Counted from the stretch's first letter, positions 1 to 9,499 are shown. The stretch is 18,935 bases of DNA from CAZOWL01 sp964583605 (GCA_964583605.1 CAZOWL010000085.1:1-18935); one strand, 5' to 3'. Notes: a model not told the origin generated them from the letters alone. Numbers and translations: made by a program.

Positions 1-2
1 CC

Positions 3-72
3 TTTTTCGCCTTGTTGCTGCACATCGACGCGGAGCTTGCCGAGGCCGCCCGCGCCAGCGGCGCCACGCAAA
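3..72 (+). pseudogene. Fragment of a possible IS-associated protein
   Basis: Plus-strand frame 3 is open from the window edge and reads FFALLLHIDAELAEAARASG before continuing into unrelated codons near base 62-72. The stretch LLHIDAELAEAARASG resembles, from memory, the N-terminal part of small zinc-binding proteins found beside transposases and integrases, which usually continue with a Cys-rich motif (AGCxxCGG). Here the Cys motif is missing and the sequence switches to the back of an IS4 transposase reading frame, so this is at best a fragment joined by recombination. The reading frame carries no start within the window. Identification is weak. The main support is that the residue pattern looks protein-like in this frame, while the IS4 frame on the other strand loses its family pattern at the same place. 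Confidence 0.3.
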
Positions 73-384
73 ATGGGCCTGGAAGGTCGCCACCAGGTGA
101 TCGCTGAGCCGCATCAGCGCCTGCGGGTTGAGCTTCTGGCGGGCCTGGCAGAAGGCCGATGCGCTGACCGCTTGGCTCGTCAGCCCCTCGGTAAACAACT
201 CAACGAACTGATCCAACTCGTCCTGAATCGTGCCTTGACGCAGATTCACCAGCAATGCCACCAGGGCCGGCAGAGGAAGGGCGCGCTCGCGGGTGAAATC
301 CTTGGGGCCGCTACGGGCACACGCCGCGAACTCCTCAGAATATAAATACTCCTTGATCGGCGTATAGATATTTTCAAATTTAAC
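70..384 (-). pseudogene. IS4-family transposase, N-terminal fragment
   Basis: The minus-strand frame, open after a TAA at 385-387, reads IYTPIKEYLYSEEFAACARS, then PKDFTRERALPLPALVALLV and the motif NLRQGTIQDELDQF, followed by SAFCQARQKLNPQALMRLSD. This is the standard N-terminal region of IS4-group DDE transposases (the pattern is FxRxRxLPxxxLVxxLLNLRKGSIQDELxxF, then SxxAFxxARxKL). The catalytic DDE core and the expected WxGFRLLAVDGS segment never appear: after residue ~100 the frame turns into Arg-rich nonsense near base 75. No ATG, GTG or TTG precedes the conserved region in this frame, so the start codon also appears lost or non-canonical. The gene is not functional as shown. The family call is good; the exact limits are approximate. 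Confidence 0.68.
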
Positions 385-496
385 TTATTAATTGTGCTTC
401 TGAAACAGAGGGTTGTATTGATTTAGGCCTGAGAACCATTTCGGTGGCTCCGGTTGCGATGGCTAAGTGGCGACAATCTTAAAGCAGAATCAGTGC

Positions 497-520
497 GTTA
501 GCGCTAACTTAATGGCATTG
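497..520 (-). repeat. Likely terminal inverted repeat of the IS4-family element
   Basis: The segment holds the tip motif (AATGCC on the minus strand) followed by a perfect 12-bp palindrome GTTAGCGCTAAC at 497-508. Terminal sequences of IS4-group elements bind transposase. The matching opposite end lies outside the window or is deleted, so the assignment rests on position, orientation relative to the transposase fragment, and remembered similarity to the IS4 end. Confidence 0.45.
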
Positions 521-562
521 CCTTGGGCCCTCGTCGGCGGGGCGGATGGGAATGGGGGTCAT
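521..562 (-). pseudogene. 5' remnant of a gene cut by the IS (possible GNAT acetyltransferase)
   Basis: On the minus strand an ATG at 562 is preceded by GGAG at the usual distance (about 8 bases). It opens MTPIPIRPADEGPR, then runs into the IS tip and hits TAA after four more codons. A basic Ile-Arg-Pro-Ala beginning (MxPIxIRPAxxxD) is typical of the first beta strand of GNAT-family N-acetyltransferases. Only about 14 host codons survive, so the family suggestion is weak. The presence of a real ribosome binding site makes a truncated true gene more likely than chance. It lies 129 bases downstream of the cyclic glucan synthase stop, on the same strand, so it may once have been the next gene of that transcription unit. 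Confidence 0.35.
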
Positions 563-647
563 GATGAGGCTCCAAGTTCATCTGGCCGAATCTTCCGGTG
601 CGCGGATCTGGTTCGATTGTCGCACGATCTGTACGGTAGCGAGTAGG

Positions 648-666
648 CGGACCCGGGTGGGGTCCG
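648..666 (-). terminator. GC-rich hairpin after the cyclic glucan synthase gene
   Basis: On the minus strand, 25 bases after the stop codon of the glucan synthase gene, CGGACCC pairs perfectly with GGGTCCG across a 5-base loop (7 bp, all but one pair GC). No run of T follows, so it is not a classical intrinsic terminator. It could still slow polymerase or protect the 3' end of the long mRNA. Confidence 0.3.
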
Positions 667-691
667 ATTGGCCGTTTGCGCGTATGATCGG

Positions 692-3600
692 CTATCTCGT
701 CACCTGGATCTCGACAAGATGCTCCTGCCGGTCATCGAGCAGCGTCATCGCTGACCCTTCCAGCTCGACGCCATCCAACGTCAGCTGCGGCACTCCAGTG
801 CGAGAGCCCGCAAGGGCGCCGACCTGACTGACCGAGATGCGGTAGGGCGTTTCCCGATACCGGTAATGCAGCGTGAACCCGTCCCAGTCCGTCGGTAGAC
901 AGGGCTCGATACGCAGCGTCTCCCCTTCCAACCGCAGGCCGAGCAGGGACTCGACGATCAGTCGATACATCCAGCCCGCCGAGCCGGTGTACCAGGTCCA
1001 GCCGCCGCGCCCCACATGCGGCGCGACGCCGTAGACATCGGCGGCGATGACGTAGGGCTCGACCTTGTAGGTCGCGATCTCCGCCGGGGTGCGGCCATGG
1101 TTGATCGGGTTGATCATGCCGAACAGCTCCCAGGCGCGTGTGCGGTCGCCGAGTCGGGCAAAGGCCATCGCCGCCCAGATGGCCGCATGGGTGTATTGCC
1201 CGCCGTTCTCGCGCACGCCGGGGACGTAGCCTTTGATGTAGCCGGGATCGAGCGGCGAGTGGTCGAACGGCGGCTCCAGAAGCTGGATCAGCCCGGCGTC
1301 GCGGCGGACCAGGTGGGCGTCCAGCGCATCCATTGCCTGGTGCGCCCGCTCGGGATCAGCGGCCCCCGACAGCACCGACCAGCTCTGGGCGATGGAGTCG
1401 ATCCGGCACTCCGGGCTCGTTGAGGATCCCAGTGGCGTCCCGTCGTCGAAATAGGCGCGCCGGTACCAGCCCCCATCCCAGCCGTGCTGCTCGAGGCTTT
1501 GGCGCAAACGCTCCGCCTCGCGCTGGCAGCGCTCGACGAATGGCTCATCACCACGCAGACTCGCCACCTCGGCGAAGCCTCTCAGCACCTCGTAGAGGAA
1601 GAAGCCGAGCCAGATGCTCTCGCCACGGCCCTTGATCCCCACCCGGTTCATGCCGTCGTTCCAGTCACCCGAGCCGATCAGCGGCAGCCCGCGCTCGCCC
1701 GTGCGCAGGCCGTGCAGGATGGCGCGCACGCAATGATCGTAGAGGCTTGCCGATTCGTTGGACTGGCCGGGGAGGTCATAGTATGACTCCTCCTCCCCGC
1801 TGACCAGACGGCCAACCAGGAAGGGGGCCGTCTCGTCGAGCACCCCGGTGTCGCCGGTGCCCAAGACATAGCGGCTGGTGGCCAGCGGCAGCCACAGATA
1901 GTCGTCGGAGCAGCGCGTCCGCACCCCCCGGCCCGAGGGCGGGTGCCACCAGTGCTGGACATCGCCTTCGCGGAACTGACGGCCCGCGCAGCGCAGGAGG
2001 TGCTCGCGCACCAGCCCGGGCTCGGCGTGGCTGAGCGCCATCGCGTCCTGCAATTGATCGCGGAAGCCGAAGGCACCGCCTGACTGGTAGTCGCCGCTGC
2101 GCGCCCAGAAGCGGCAGGCGAGGGTCTGGTAGAGCAGCCAGCCGTTGGCGAGGATGTCGAGCGCCGGGTCGAGGGTCGCCACCTGCACGGCACCCAGCGT
2201 GTGCGTCCAATAGGCCTGCACCGCCTTCAGCGCCGTCCGGGCGGCGGCCGCGCCGCGGCAGCGATGCACCAGATTGCTGGCCTCGTCGGCCCCGCGCCGT
2301 CCCGCCACGCCGAGCCGGAAGACAATCTCGTGCGCCTGGCCGGGGGCCAGGTCGATGCCGACCTGAAGTGCGCCGCAGGCATCCAGCGCCGGTCCGACCC
2401 GTCCCGAAAGCCGCGCGCGCGTCAAAGCAGCCGGGCGGCGCAAGGTCCCGTTGCGCCCAAGGAACTCGGTGCGGTCGCCGGTCAGGGTGCGGGCCGGGTC
2501 GTCGACGTCGAAGAAGGCGAGACGACTGGCGAACTCGCTGTTGTACGGGTTGCGGGCGAAGAGTGCGCCGCTGATCGGGTCGAGCTCGGTGATGATATGC
2601 AGCGCCGACTTGGGTCGCAGATCCCCGAGGACCCACTCGACATAGCCGGTCGCCGACAGCCGGCGCGGTCGATCCGACAGGTTGCGCAGCTTCATGACCC
2701 AATACTTCACGGGTGCGTCCAGGGCGACATAGACCCACAGCTCCGATGTGATGCCGGCCTCGCTGTGCTCGAAGACGCTGTAACCGAAGCCGTGCCGGCT
2801 GACATAGGGCGTCGCGCCGCGGGCGGGCAGCGGGGTGGGCGACCAGACTTGGCCGCTGGCCTCGTCGCGCAGATAGAAGGCCTCGCCGTGCACATCGCTC
2901 ACCGGGTCGTTGTGCCAGGGCGTGAGCCGGAACTCGTGGGCGTTCTCGCTCCAGGTGTAGGCGCCGCCGCCCGCGGAGACAACCGTACCGAAGTGCGGAT
3001 TCGCCAGGACGTTGACCCAGGGCGCGGGCGTCGCCTGGCCGGGCGCGATGGTGATGACGTATTCGCGACCGTCGGCGGAGAAGCCCCCCAGGCCATTGTC
3101 GAAGCGCAGCGCCGGGCGTGGCTGTTCCGCAGATTCCGGCGCGCGCGGCGGGCCCCCGCTGGGCCGCAAGCGCGGCATGCGCTTCGCTGGTGGGCCGCGT
3201 CGATTGAGCTGCTCCACCAGCGTGCCACGGCGGTCGCTGAGGATGGCGCGCGCCACGGTCCGGAACAGGATGCGGTCCTCGTCGGAGATCTGGTCAGCCG
3301 GGCGGATGAAGATGCCGCCGGGCCGATCCACCACATGCGCCTCGACGCCCGCGGCGATCAGGCCCAGGATCTGCTCTTGGAGCTGTTGGCGATAGCCGTC
3401 GCGATCCTCGTTCCAGATCACCAGATCCACGGTGAGCCCCTTGAGGCGCCAATAGGCATGGGCCTGGACGAGCTGGTGGACGAGGCCGATGTTGGCCTGG
3501 TCGCCGATTTGACAGAGCACGATGGGGACATCGCCGGAGACCGCATGACTCCAGAGACCGGACTGTCCGCGGCGGTTCTGCGCGAGGACGCCGGGCTCGG

Positions 3601-6600
3601 CGCGCAACGAGGCGTTGGTGTAGAGGATCGAGCTGGCCAGACGCGCGTAGAGCTGCGCGTCGGACGGGGTCGCATTGAGCTGGCGCAGCACCACCTGGCT
3701 GTGGGTCCAGGCGAGATCGAAGACGCGATCGGCGAGGCGCTCGTCCTGGTACTTCTCGACCAGACCCAGGGCGCTCTCGCGCGTCTCGCCGATGCCGTAG
3801 ATCAGGTCGATGGTGGCGGTTTGATCGACCTCCAGGACGACGTGCTGGCGAATGGCGACCATTGGGTCCAACACCGAGCCCGCGCTGCCCGAGAGCGACC
3901 CTGCCTCCTCCAGGGCCTGGGGGGCCGCGAGCGTGCGATCGCGCCCGATGAAGCGCATGCGATCCGTCTCGTAGGAAGGGTCGAGCGCAGCCAAGCCCAT
4001 CGGCCCCAGCGCCGACGCCCGATCAGATCCCTTCGGAGCGGATTCCAGCCCCCCCCGGATCACCATCAGATGAAACATCCAGGGCGAGCGCTCATCGCTC
4101 GCGCGCGGCCGCCGGGTGCAGAGGATCGCGGGCCGGGGATGGAGGATCTCGGTCTGTACGAAGAGGTTGTTGAAGGCCGGATGCAGGGTGTCGGCGGCGG
4201 GGGGGATGAGCACCACCTCCGTATAGCTGGTGACCTCGATGAGCCGGCGGGCACGGGAACGGTTGGTCAGACGCAGCCGCCGCAGCTCGAGATCATCCTC
4301 CGGCGAGACCACGATCTCGGTGTAGGACTCGATCGCATGATCGCGGCGGCGGAACTCGGCCCGGCCCTCGGAGAAGATGGCCTCGAAGCGGTCCGGCGTC
4401 GTCAGCGTCGGCTGGTAGGCGCTCGACCACACGGCGCCGCTCTCGAGGTCGCGCAGATAGCAGAAGGTGCCCCAGGCATCGCGCGTGGTGTCCTCGCGCC
4501 AGCGGGTGACGGCGAGGTCGTTCCAGCGGCTGTAGCCGCCGCCGGCGTTGGTCACCATCACATGGTAGCGGCCGTTCGACAGCAATTGCACCTCGGGGTG
4601 CGGGGTGTTGGGGCTGTCGAGGACGCGGATCGGCGCCTCCAGAGGGCCGGCGCCCGCGCGCCCCGAGGAGATCTCGCCATGGGTCGCCGAATAGAAGGCC
4701 GTGGTCTTGGGGATGCGCTCCTGGAGCAGCAGGGCGGTCGCCTGGAATGATGGCACCGAGGCGAAGCGTTGCTGCATCGGGCGGTCGAGCAGCAGAGAGG
4801 CCAGGGACAGGAGGGTCATGCCCTGGTGATGGGCCATGAAGGAGCGGATCACCGCGCTCGCCTGTCCACGCGGTAGCCGGGAGGGCGTGTAGTCGATCGC
4901 TTCGTAGAAGCCGAAGGGGCCAGCCAGCCCATTGGCGGCGAGCCGCTGGAGATTCTGACAGGCGACCTCGGGCGCCACCAACAGTGCGAGTGCCGAGGCG
5001 TAGGGGGCGACGACCAGGTCCTCCGCCAGGCAACGCTTGAGCCCCAAACCAGGGACGCCGAAGGCGCGGTACTGGTAGTTGAGCTGCGCGTCGACCCCGT
5101 TGTAGCCCGATTCCGAGACGCCCCAGGGCACGCCGCGCGCCTTGCCGTAGGCGATCTGTCGGGCCACCGCGGTATGATAGGTCCGGTCGAGCAGCGTGTG
5201 GTCGTAGGTCGGCATCACCAGCAGCGGCATCAGGTACTCGAACATCGAGCCGCTCCAGGACAATAGCGTCGCGTCGCCGGCGGACAGCGTCAGCAGGCGC
5301 CCTAGGGCGAACCAGCTCTCCTGCGGCAACTGACCCTGGGCGATGGCCACGAAAACCGCCAGACGCGCCTCCGAGGCGAGCAGGTCGTAGTAGCTCGCAT
5401 CGCGCCGCTGCTCGCCGACGTTATAACCGATGGCGAGCAGCGCCTGCGCCTCGTCGAACAGGAAGTCGTACTCCATGGGGACCAGATTGCCGGCGGAGCC
5501 TGCCAGTCGCTCGAGCGTGGCGATCCGCTCACGGGCGCGGCGACCAGGATCGATGACGGCATCGACCTCGAGCTCGGCCAATTGCCGCAGCGTCAGTGAA
5601 GGCCCGAGTTGCGGACGGTCGTCGGACGGGGCGAAACCTCCCTCCGCCGTATCCGCGAGCCAGGGCGCGAGGAACAGCAGATCATCCAGCGCAGCGCGGC
5701 ATTGGCGGGCCAGGCGCCGCGCCCAGGTCGCCATCTCATCTTCTTGCACTCCAATCGGCTCATGCGTGGCCTTCTCCGCATGCGCCGTCAGGGCATGGAG
5801 ACAGTCGCGTACCGCGCTCAGACTGATCGGCGGCGACTGGAGGGCCGCGGCAAGCGTTTGCCGGAATCGCTCGAGTGGCATCGGTAGGACGTCCCCGCGA
5901 CCCGACTCGGAATCGGTCGCGACCGCGTCCTCGAGGGCCTTCCAGGTGTCGTCGATGCCATCGCACCAGCGCGGGTTGAGGACCGGGGCGTCGCTCAACG
6001 CGAGGAGGCCCGCTTGCAGGGTCGACAGGTGACCCGCGAGGTTGCCGCTGTCCACCGAGGAGATGTAATAGGGCGCGAGCGGTGCCAGCGACTGGGTGTC
6101 GTACCAGTTGAAGAAGTGGCTCCGATGGCGCTCCAGTCCGGCCATGGTTTGCAGCGCGGCGCCCGTGCGCGCCATGAGCTCGCCGGCTGGCAGGTAGCCG
6201 AAGTCATAGGCGGCCAGATTCGCCAGCAGTGACAGGCCCATGTTGGTCGGCGAGGTGCGATGCGCGACCACGGCCACCGGATGCTCCTGGACATTGTCCG
6301 GCGGCAGCCAATGGTCGTCCGGCCCGACGAAGGTCTCGAAGAAGGCCCAGGTCTTGCGCGCGGTGGTGCGGAGAAAGCGGTTCTGATCGGCCGTCAGGCG
6401 GGCCTCGCGGCGTCGGAGCGGGCGGCTCATCCACCAGGCGATCAGGGGTGCGGCCAGCCAGGGCATGAGGACCGGCGCGGCGACGGGGAGGGAGGCCGGC
6501 TCGAGCGCGGCCAGACCCGCGCCAGTGATCAGACCGAGTGTCGGGGCGATCCACATGGTCCGGTAGAAGGCGGCGAGCCCCCGGCCCTGTCGCTCCAAGT

Positions 6601-9499
6601 CGCCCGACGAGGTCCATTCGAGCAGCCCGCGCCGGCTGACACGCAGCCGCCAGAGCGTGCGGACGGTGGCATCCAGGCTATAGAAGGCCTCATAGGGGAG
6701 GCAGGCGAGGGTGAAGAGTGTCTGCGCCAACCGCTGGCCCGTCGCGCGCACCGCCGCGGCCAGATGCGCCCGCCAGCGCACGTCACCAGGCTTGCGCAGC
6801 CCGCTCAGGAGCGAGGTCAGCAGCGCCGGGACCAGCAGGACGCTCAGCACTGCCAAGGTCCAGACCCCGGGCTCGGCCAGCAGCGCCAGGCCTAGCACCA
6901 GCAGTGCGGTCAGGGCCGCGGGCACCAGGCTGCGGCGCAGATTGTCCGCCAGCTTCCAGCGCGACAGGGCCGAGAGTGGATTGCGGCGCGGCCGCCCATC
7001 GCGACCGGGTACGCGCGGCAGCAGCCACTGGGCAATCTGCCAATCACCGCGGATCCAACGGTGGCGTCGGCTCACATCCGCGCTGTAGCAGGCCGGATAG
7101 TCTTCATAGAGCTGCACGTCGCTCAGCAGCCCTGAGCGCGCGTAGCAGCCCTCGATCAGGTCATGACTGAGGATACGGTTCTCGGGGAAGTGATCATCGA
7201 GGGCCTGCTCGAAGACATCGACCGCATAGATCCCCTTGCCGATGAAGGAGCCCTCTTGGAACCAGTCTTGATAGAGGTCCGAAACAGCCCGCGTGTAGGG
7301 GTCGATGCCGGCTTCTTGACCATGCAGCCGCGCGAACCGCGAGCGGTTCGCGCCGGGGAGGCTGACGGCCACCCGGGGCTGCAGGATGCCGTAGCCCTCG
7401 CGGACACGCCCCAGGGCGGGGTCGAAGCGCGCCCGATTCAACGGGTGCTCCATGGCGCCGACCAACGCGTGGGCCGCATCGCGCGGGAGCTGGGTATCGG
7501 TATCCAGCGTGATGACATAGCGCACATTCGAGAGGATCCGGGTGTCGCCGACGATCAGCGAGAAGCGCGCGCCGGGACGCGACGCCCGTCCATCGAGGGA
7601 CGAGGGCTCGGGGAGCTGGGTATCGTCGCCGCCGCGCAGCAGGGCATTCAGGTCCGCAAGCTTGCCGCGCTTACGCTCGTAGCCCATCCAGACCCCTTCC
7701 CGCGGATTCCAGCGACGTGGGCGATGGAACAGGAAGAAGGTATCGCCGTTCGGGCGAGGGTATTTCGCATTCAGGGCGGCGACACCCTGGGCGGCCAACT
7801 GGGTCAGTGCCGCATCGCCCGGCTGGGTCAGCGTCGGCGCATCGCGAAAATCGGTCAGGAGACCGAAGTGCAGATGCGCGTCGCGATTGGCCAGGAAGCG
7901 CACTTCCAGCGCCTCGACCAGGGCCTCGACCCCCCGCGCGCTGCCGAGCATGGTCGGCGTCACCACCAGGGTGCGCGCCTCGGGCGGGATGCCGGCGGAG
8001 AAATCCAGACGGGGCAGCGGATGGGGCGTGGCCAGCAGGGTGGCCAGCCAGTCCACCAGCGCGACCGCCAGCTGACTGGTGCCGAGCACCGCCAGGACGG
8101 CCAGGACGGGGAGGATCCATCCAGGAGCGCCGCCGGCCTGCGTCAGCAAGAGCCAGGAAAAGACCGTCGTGAGCGACAGGATCCCGCCGAGGTAGAGGAC
8201 CAATGGGGCGCGTCGCCCCCGTCTCTGCAGCGACGCCAGGCCGCCAAGGCGGGCTCCGGCCCGGCGTTCGAGCTGCGGCAGCCCGCGATCGATCAGGAAA
8301 TAGCCCACATGCGCCGCACGCGCATCCGTCTCGGCCGGAGTCTGGGCCGAGCCTTCTTTCAGGGGCGCCGCGCGCGCCTGCGCCAATCCTATCGCCTCAC
8401 GGGCCACCTCGGTCTCGGACAGCCGGCCGTGCCTCGCGACCTTCTCCACGACATGCCGATAGCGATCACGGGTGGCGAAATCCATCCGGCCATAGAGCCC
8501 GCTCGGATCCTCGCGGAGGGTACGCTCGACCAGGCTCATGGCCTCCACGAGCTCGCGCCAGTCCATCGCCCCGAGGGAGCGGAGACTGCCGATGCTGTTG
8601 CCGATGGACACCTGATCGGCGGCCTGCTGCTGATTCTCCGCCCGCACCACCTGCTCGATCGTCAGCGCGAGCTCGGCGAGCTGCTGCTCGATCCAGGTTA
8701 GCGGCAGGGCCAAGGCGGCGCTCCGGCCCTGCAGCCGACGCGCCAACTCGGCGACGAAGGCGCCCGACATGGGTGGGCTCGAGCGTGCCATGTCGGCGAT
8801 CACCAGAACGAGATTCTTCGGGTCGCGCTCGGCCATCGCCAGCATGCGATCCGCCCAGTCGTCGGCCAGGTTCTGGTCGCGGCGACTGGTCGCGACGCGG
8901 GCGGCAACCCGGCGGAGGTTCTCGATCAGCGCCAATCGGAGCATGATCGGGATGGCCCACAGCTCGCCCAGTCGGAGGACGGTGACGGTCTGATAGGCGG
9001 CGATGAAACGGCTGATATCGTCCGGATCCACCCGCCCATCGCCGTGCGCGATGATCTCGAGCGCCAGGTCGTACACGCGCGGCAAGGCTGCCGAGGGACC
9101 ATCACGCAGGCGCGGGAGCTCCCGGCTGTAGCCCTTGGGCAGGTGCCGCCTGGCGGTGTGGATCTGCTCTTCGATCAGATAGAAGTTGTCGAGCAGCCAT
9201 TCCCCGGCCGGGGCGATGCCGCGGCTCTCCGTCGCGGCGACCATGAGCAGCCGGCAGACGCTGACCAGCACCTTCTCGTTGGCGTTCAGACGCCCGAGCA
9301 GGCGATCCGGCGGATGCTTGGACATCAAGACATGCGACGCCGCGAGCACCTTGCCGTGCTGCTCCATCTGCCCCGCGCTGAAGAGCTCCGAGCGCAGCGG
9401 CGGCTCGTCGCCCGTGGTGCGATTGGTCAAGCGGTCGGACCACGGCCGCGTCCTCAGGCTGAGCCAGATCTCGCGCAGCGAGATTTTGGTTGTACGCAA
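692..9499 (-). CDS. ndvB: Cyclic beta-1,2-glucan synthase (NdvB/ChvB family, GT84-GH94)
   Basis: A 2935-residue inner-membrane enzyme, close to the usual 2800-2900 for the family. It should build beta-1,2-linked glucose chains on itself from UDP-glucose, trim them and close them into periplasmic rings. In order: a long cytoplasmic N-terminal region (1-430); membrane segments near 432-485; a family-84 glycosyltransferase region with DTDTQLP (666-672), SHDLIEG (778-784) and RRHRWIRGDWQ (811-821); membrane segments near 858-900 and 985-1024; a glycoamylase-like region with SESGYN (~1461) and MAHHQGM (from 1555); two GH94 supersandwich modules (~1620-1880 and ~2140-2400); and an (alpha/alpha)6 phosphorylase domain with GDWNDG, whose second Asp (2615) is the expected general acid. 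Start: TTG is the only standard start after an in-frame TAG and has AGGAG 9 bases upstream; the first internal ATG is Met45. No NdvA/ChvA-type exporter gene is present in this window. Family call is firm. Confidence 0.95.
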   Translation of the reverse strand: MRTTKISLREIWLSLRTRPWSDRLTNRTTGDEPPLRSELFSAGQMEQHGKVLAASHVLMSKHPPDRLLGRLNANEKVLVSVCRLLMVAATESRGIAPAGEWLLDNFYLIEEQIHTARRHLPKGYSRELPRLRDGPSAALPRVYDLALEIIAHGDGRVDPDDISRFIAAYQTVTVLRLGELWAIPIMLRLALIENLRRVAARVATSRRDQNLADDWADRMLAMAERDPKNLVLVIADMARSSPPMSGAFVAELARRLQGRSAALALPLTWIEQQLAELALTIEQVVRAENQQQAADQVSIGNSIGSLRSLGAMDWRELVEAMSLVERTLREDPSGLYGRMDFATRDRYRHVVEKVARHGRLSETEVAREAIGLAQARAAPLKEGSAQTPAETDARAAHVGYFLIDRGLPQLERRAGARLGGLASLQRRGRRAPLVLYLGGILSLTTVFSWLLLTQAGGAPGWILPVLAVLAVLGTSQLAVALVDWLATLLATPHPLPRLDFSAGIPPEARTLVVTPTMLGSARGVEALVEALEVRFLANRDAHLHFGLLTDFRDAPTLTQPGDAALTQLAAQGVAALNAKYPRPNGDTFFLFHRPRRWNPREGVWMGYERKRGKLADLNALLRGGDDTQLPEPSSLDGRASRPGARFSLIVGDTRILSNVRYVITLDTDTQLPRDAAHALVGAMEHPLNRARFDPALGRVREGYGILQPRVAVSLPGANRSRFARLHGQEAGIDPYTRAVSDLYQDWFQEGSFIGKGIYAVDVFEQALDDHFPENRILSHDLIEGCYARSGLLSDVQLYEDYPACYSADVSRRHRWIRGDWQIAQWLLPRVPGRDGRPRRNPLSALSRWKLADNLRRSLVPAALTALLVLGLALLAEPGVWTLAVLSVLLVPALLTSLLSGLRKPGDVRWRAHLAAAVRATGQRLAQTLFTLACLPYEAFYSLDATVRTLWRLRVSRRGLLEWTSSGDLERQGRGLAAFYRTMWIAPTLGLITGAGLAALEPASLPVAAPVLMPWLAAPLIAWWMSRPLRRREARLTADQNRFLRTTARKTWAFFETFVGPDDHWLPPDNVQEHPVAVVAHRTSPTNMGLSLLANLAAYDFGYLPAGELMARTGAALQTMAGLERHRSHFFNWYDTQSLAPLAPYYISSVDSGNLAGHLSTLQAGLLALSDAPVLNPRWCDGIDDTWKALEDAVATDSESGRGDVLPMPLERFRQTLAAALQSPPISLSAVRDCLHALTAHAEKATHEPIGVQEDEMATWARRLARQCRAALDDLLFLAPWLADTAEGGFAPSDDRPQLGPSLTLRQLAELEVDAVIDPGRRARERIATLERLAGSAGNLVPMEYDFLFDEAQALLAIGYNVGEQRRDASYYDLLASEARLAVFVAIAQGQLPQESWFALGRLLTLSAGDATLLSWSGSMFEYLMPLLVMPTYDHTLLDRTYHTAVARQIAYGKARGVPWGVSESGYNGVDAQLNYQYRAFGVPGLGLKRCLAEDLVVAPYASALALLVAPEVACQNLQRLAANGLAGPFGFYEAIDYTPSRLPRGQASAVIRSFMAHHQGMTLLSLASLLLDRPMQQRFASVPSFQATALLLQERIPKTTAFYSATHGEISSGRAGAGPLEAPIRVLDSPNTPHPEVQLLSNGRYHVMVTNAGGGYSRWNDLAVTRWREDTTRDAWGTFCYLRDLESGAVWSSAYQPTLTTPDRFEAIFSEGRAEFRRRDHAIESYTEIVVSPEDDLELRRLRLTNRSRARRLIEVTSYTEVVLIPPAADTLHPAFNNLFVQTEILHPRPAILCTRRPRASDERSPWMFHLMVIRGGLESAPKGSDRASALGPMGLAALDPSYETDRMRFIGRDRTLAAPQALEEAGSLSGSAGSVLDPMVAIRQHVVLEVDQTATIDLIYGIGETRESALGLVEKYQDERLADRVFDLAWTHSQVVLRQLNATPSDAQLYARLASSILYTNASLRAEPGVLAQNRRGQSGLWSHAVSGDVPIVLCQIGDQANIGLVHQLVQAHAYWRLKGLTVDLVIWNEDRDGYRQQLQEQILGLIAAGVEAHVVDRPGGIFIRPADQISDEDRILFRTVARAILSDRRGTLVEQLNRRGPPAKRMPRLRPSGGPPRAPESAEQPRPALRFDNGLGGFSADGREYVITIAPGQATPAPWVNVLANPHFGTVVSAGGGAYTWSENAHEFRLTPWHNDPVSDVHGEAFYLRDEASGQVWSPTPLPARGATPYVSRHGFGYSVFEHSEAGITSELWVYVALDAPVKYWVMKLRNLSDRPRRLSATGYVEWVLGDLRPKSALHIITELDPISGALFARNPYNSEFASRLAFFDVDDPARTLTGDRTEFLGRNGTLRRPAALTRARLSGRVGPALDACGALQVGIDLAPGQAHEIVFRLGVAGRRGADEASNLVHRCRGAAAARTALKAVQAYWTHTLGAVQVATLDPALDILANGWLLYQTLACRFWARSGDYQSGGAFGFRDQLQDAMALSHAEPGLVREHLLRCAGRQFREGDVQHWWHPPSGRGVRTRCSDDYLWLPLATSRYVLGTGDTGVLDETAPFLVGRLVSGEEESYYDLPGQSNESASLYDHCVRAILHGLRTGERGLPLIGSGDWNDGMNRVGIKGRGESIWLGFFLYEVLRGFAEVASLRGDEPFVERCQREAERLRQSLEQHGWDGGWYRRAYFDDGTPLGSSTSPECRIDSIAQSWSVLSGAADPERAHQAMDALDAHLVRRDAGLIQLLEPPFDHSPLDPGYIKGYVPGVRENGGQYTHAAIWAAMAFARLGDRTRAWELFGMINPINHGRTPAEIATYKVEPYVIAADVYGVAPHVGRGGWTWYTGSAGWMYRLIVESLLGLRLEGETLRIEPCLPTDWDGFTLHYRYRETPYRISVSQVGALAGSRTGVPQLTLDGVELEGSAMTLLDDRQEHLVEIQVTR

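Larger units (their letters stand above)
70..520 (-). mobile_element. Partial IS4-family insertion sequence (5' end)
   Basis: This covers the transposase 5' part plus its upstream non-coding end. Read on the minus strand, the outer tip is CAATGCCATTAAGTTAGCGC. This shares AATGCC and AGTTA in similar spacing with the inverted repeat I remember for IS4 itself. The transposase fragment is correctly oriented about 135 bases inside the tip. The other end is not present: the element is cut near base 70 by a switch to unrelated sequence, so no target duplication can be read. The local base composition (AT-rich around 345-500) differs from the GC-rich neighbours, which fits imported DNA. The exact tip position (about 520) is inferred from where the interrupted flanking reading frame stops making sense. 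Confidence 0.5.

Noticed and set aside
2201..4750. 849-codon open frame on the plus strand
   Set aside because: It lies wholly inside the glucan synthase gene, antisense. Its translation is low-complexity Arg/Gly/Ala-rich with no domain pattern, as expected from the mirror of a GC-rich gene.
7163..8701. 512-codon open frame on the plus strand
   Set aside because: It is antisense to the conserved glycosyltransferase region of the same gene and has no recognisable motif or ribosome binding site.
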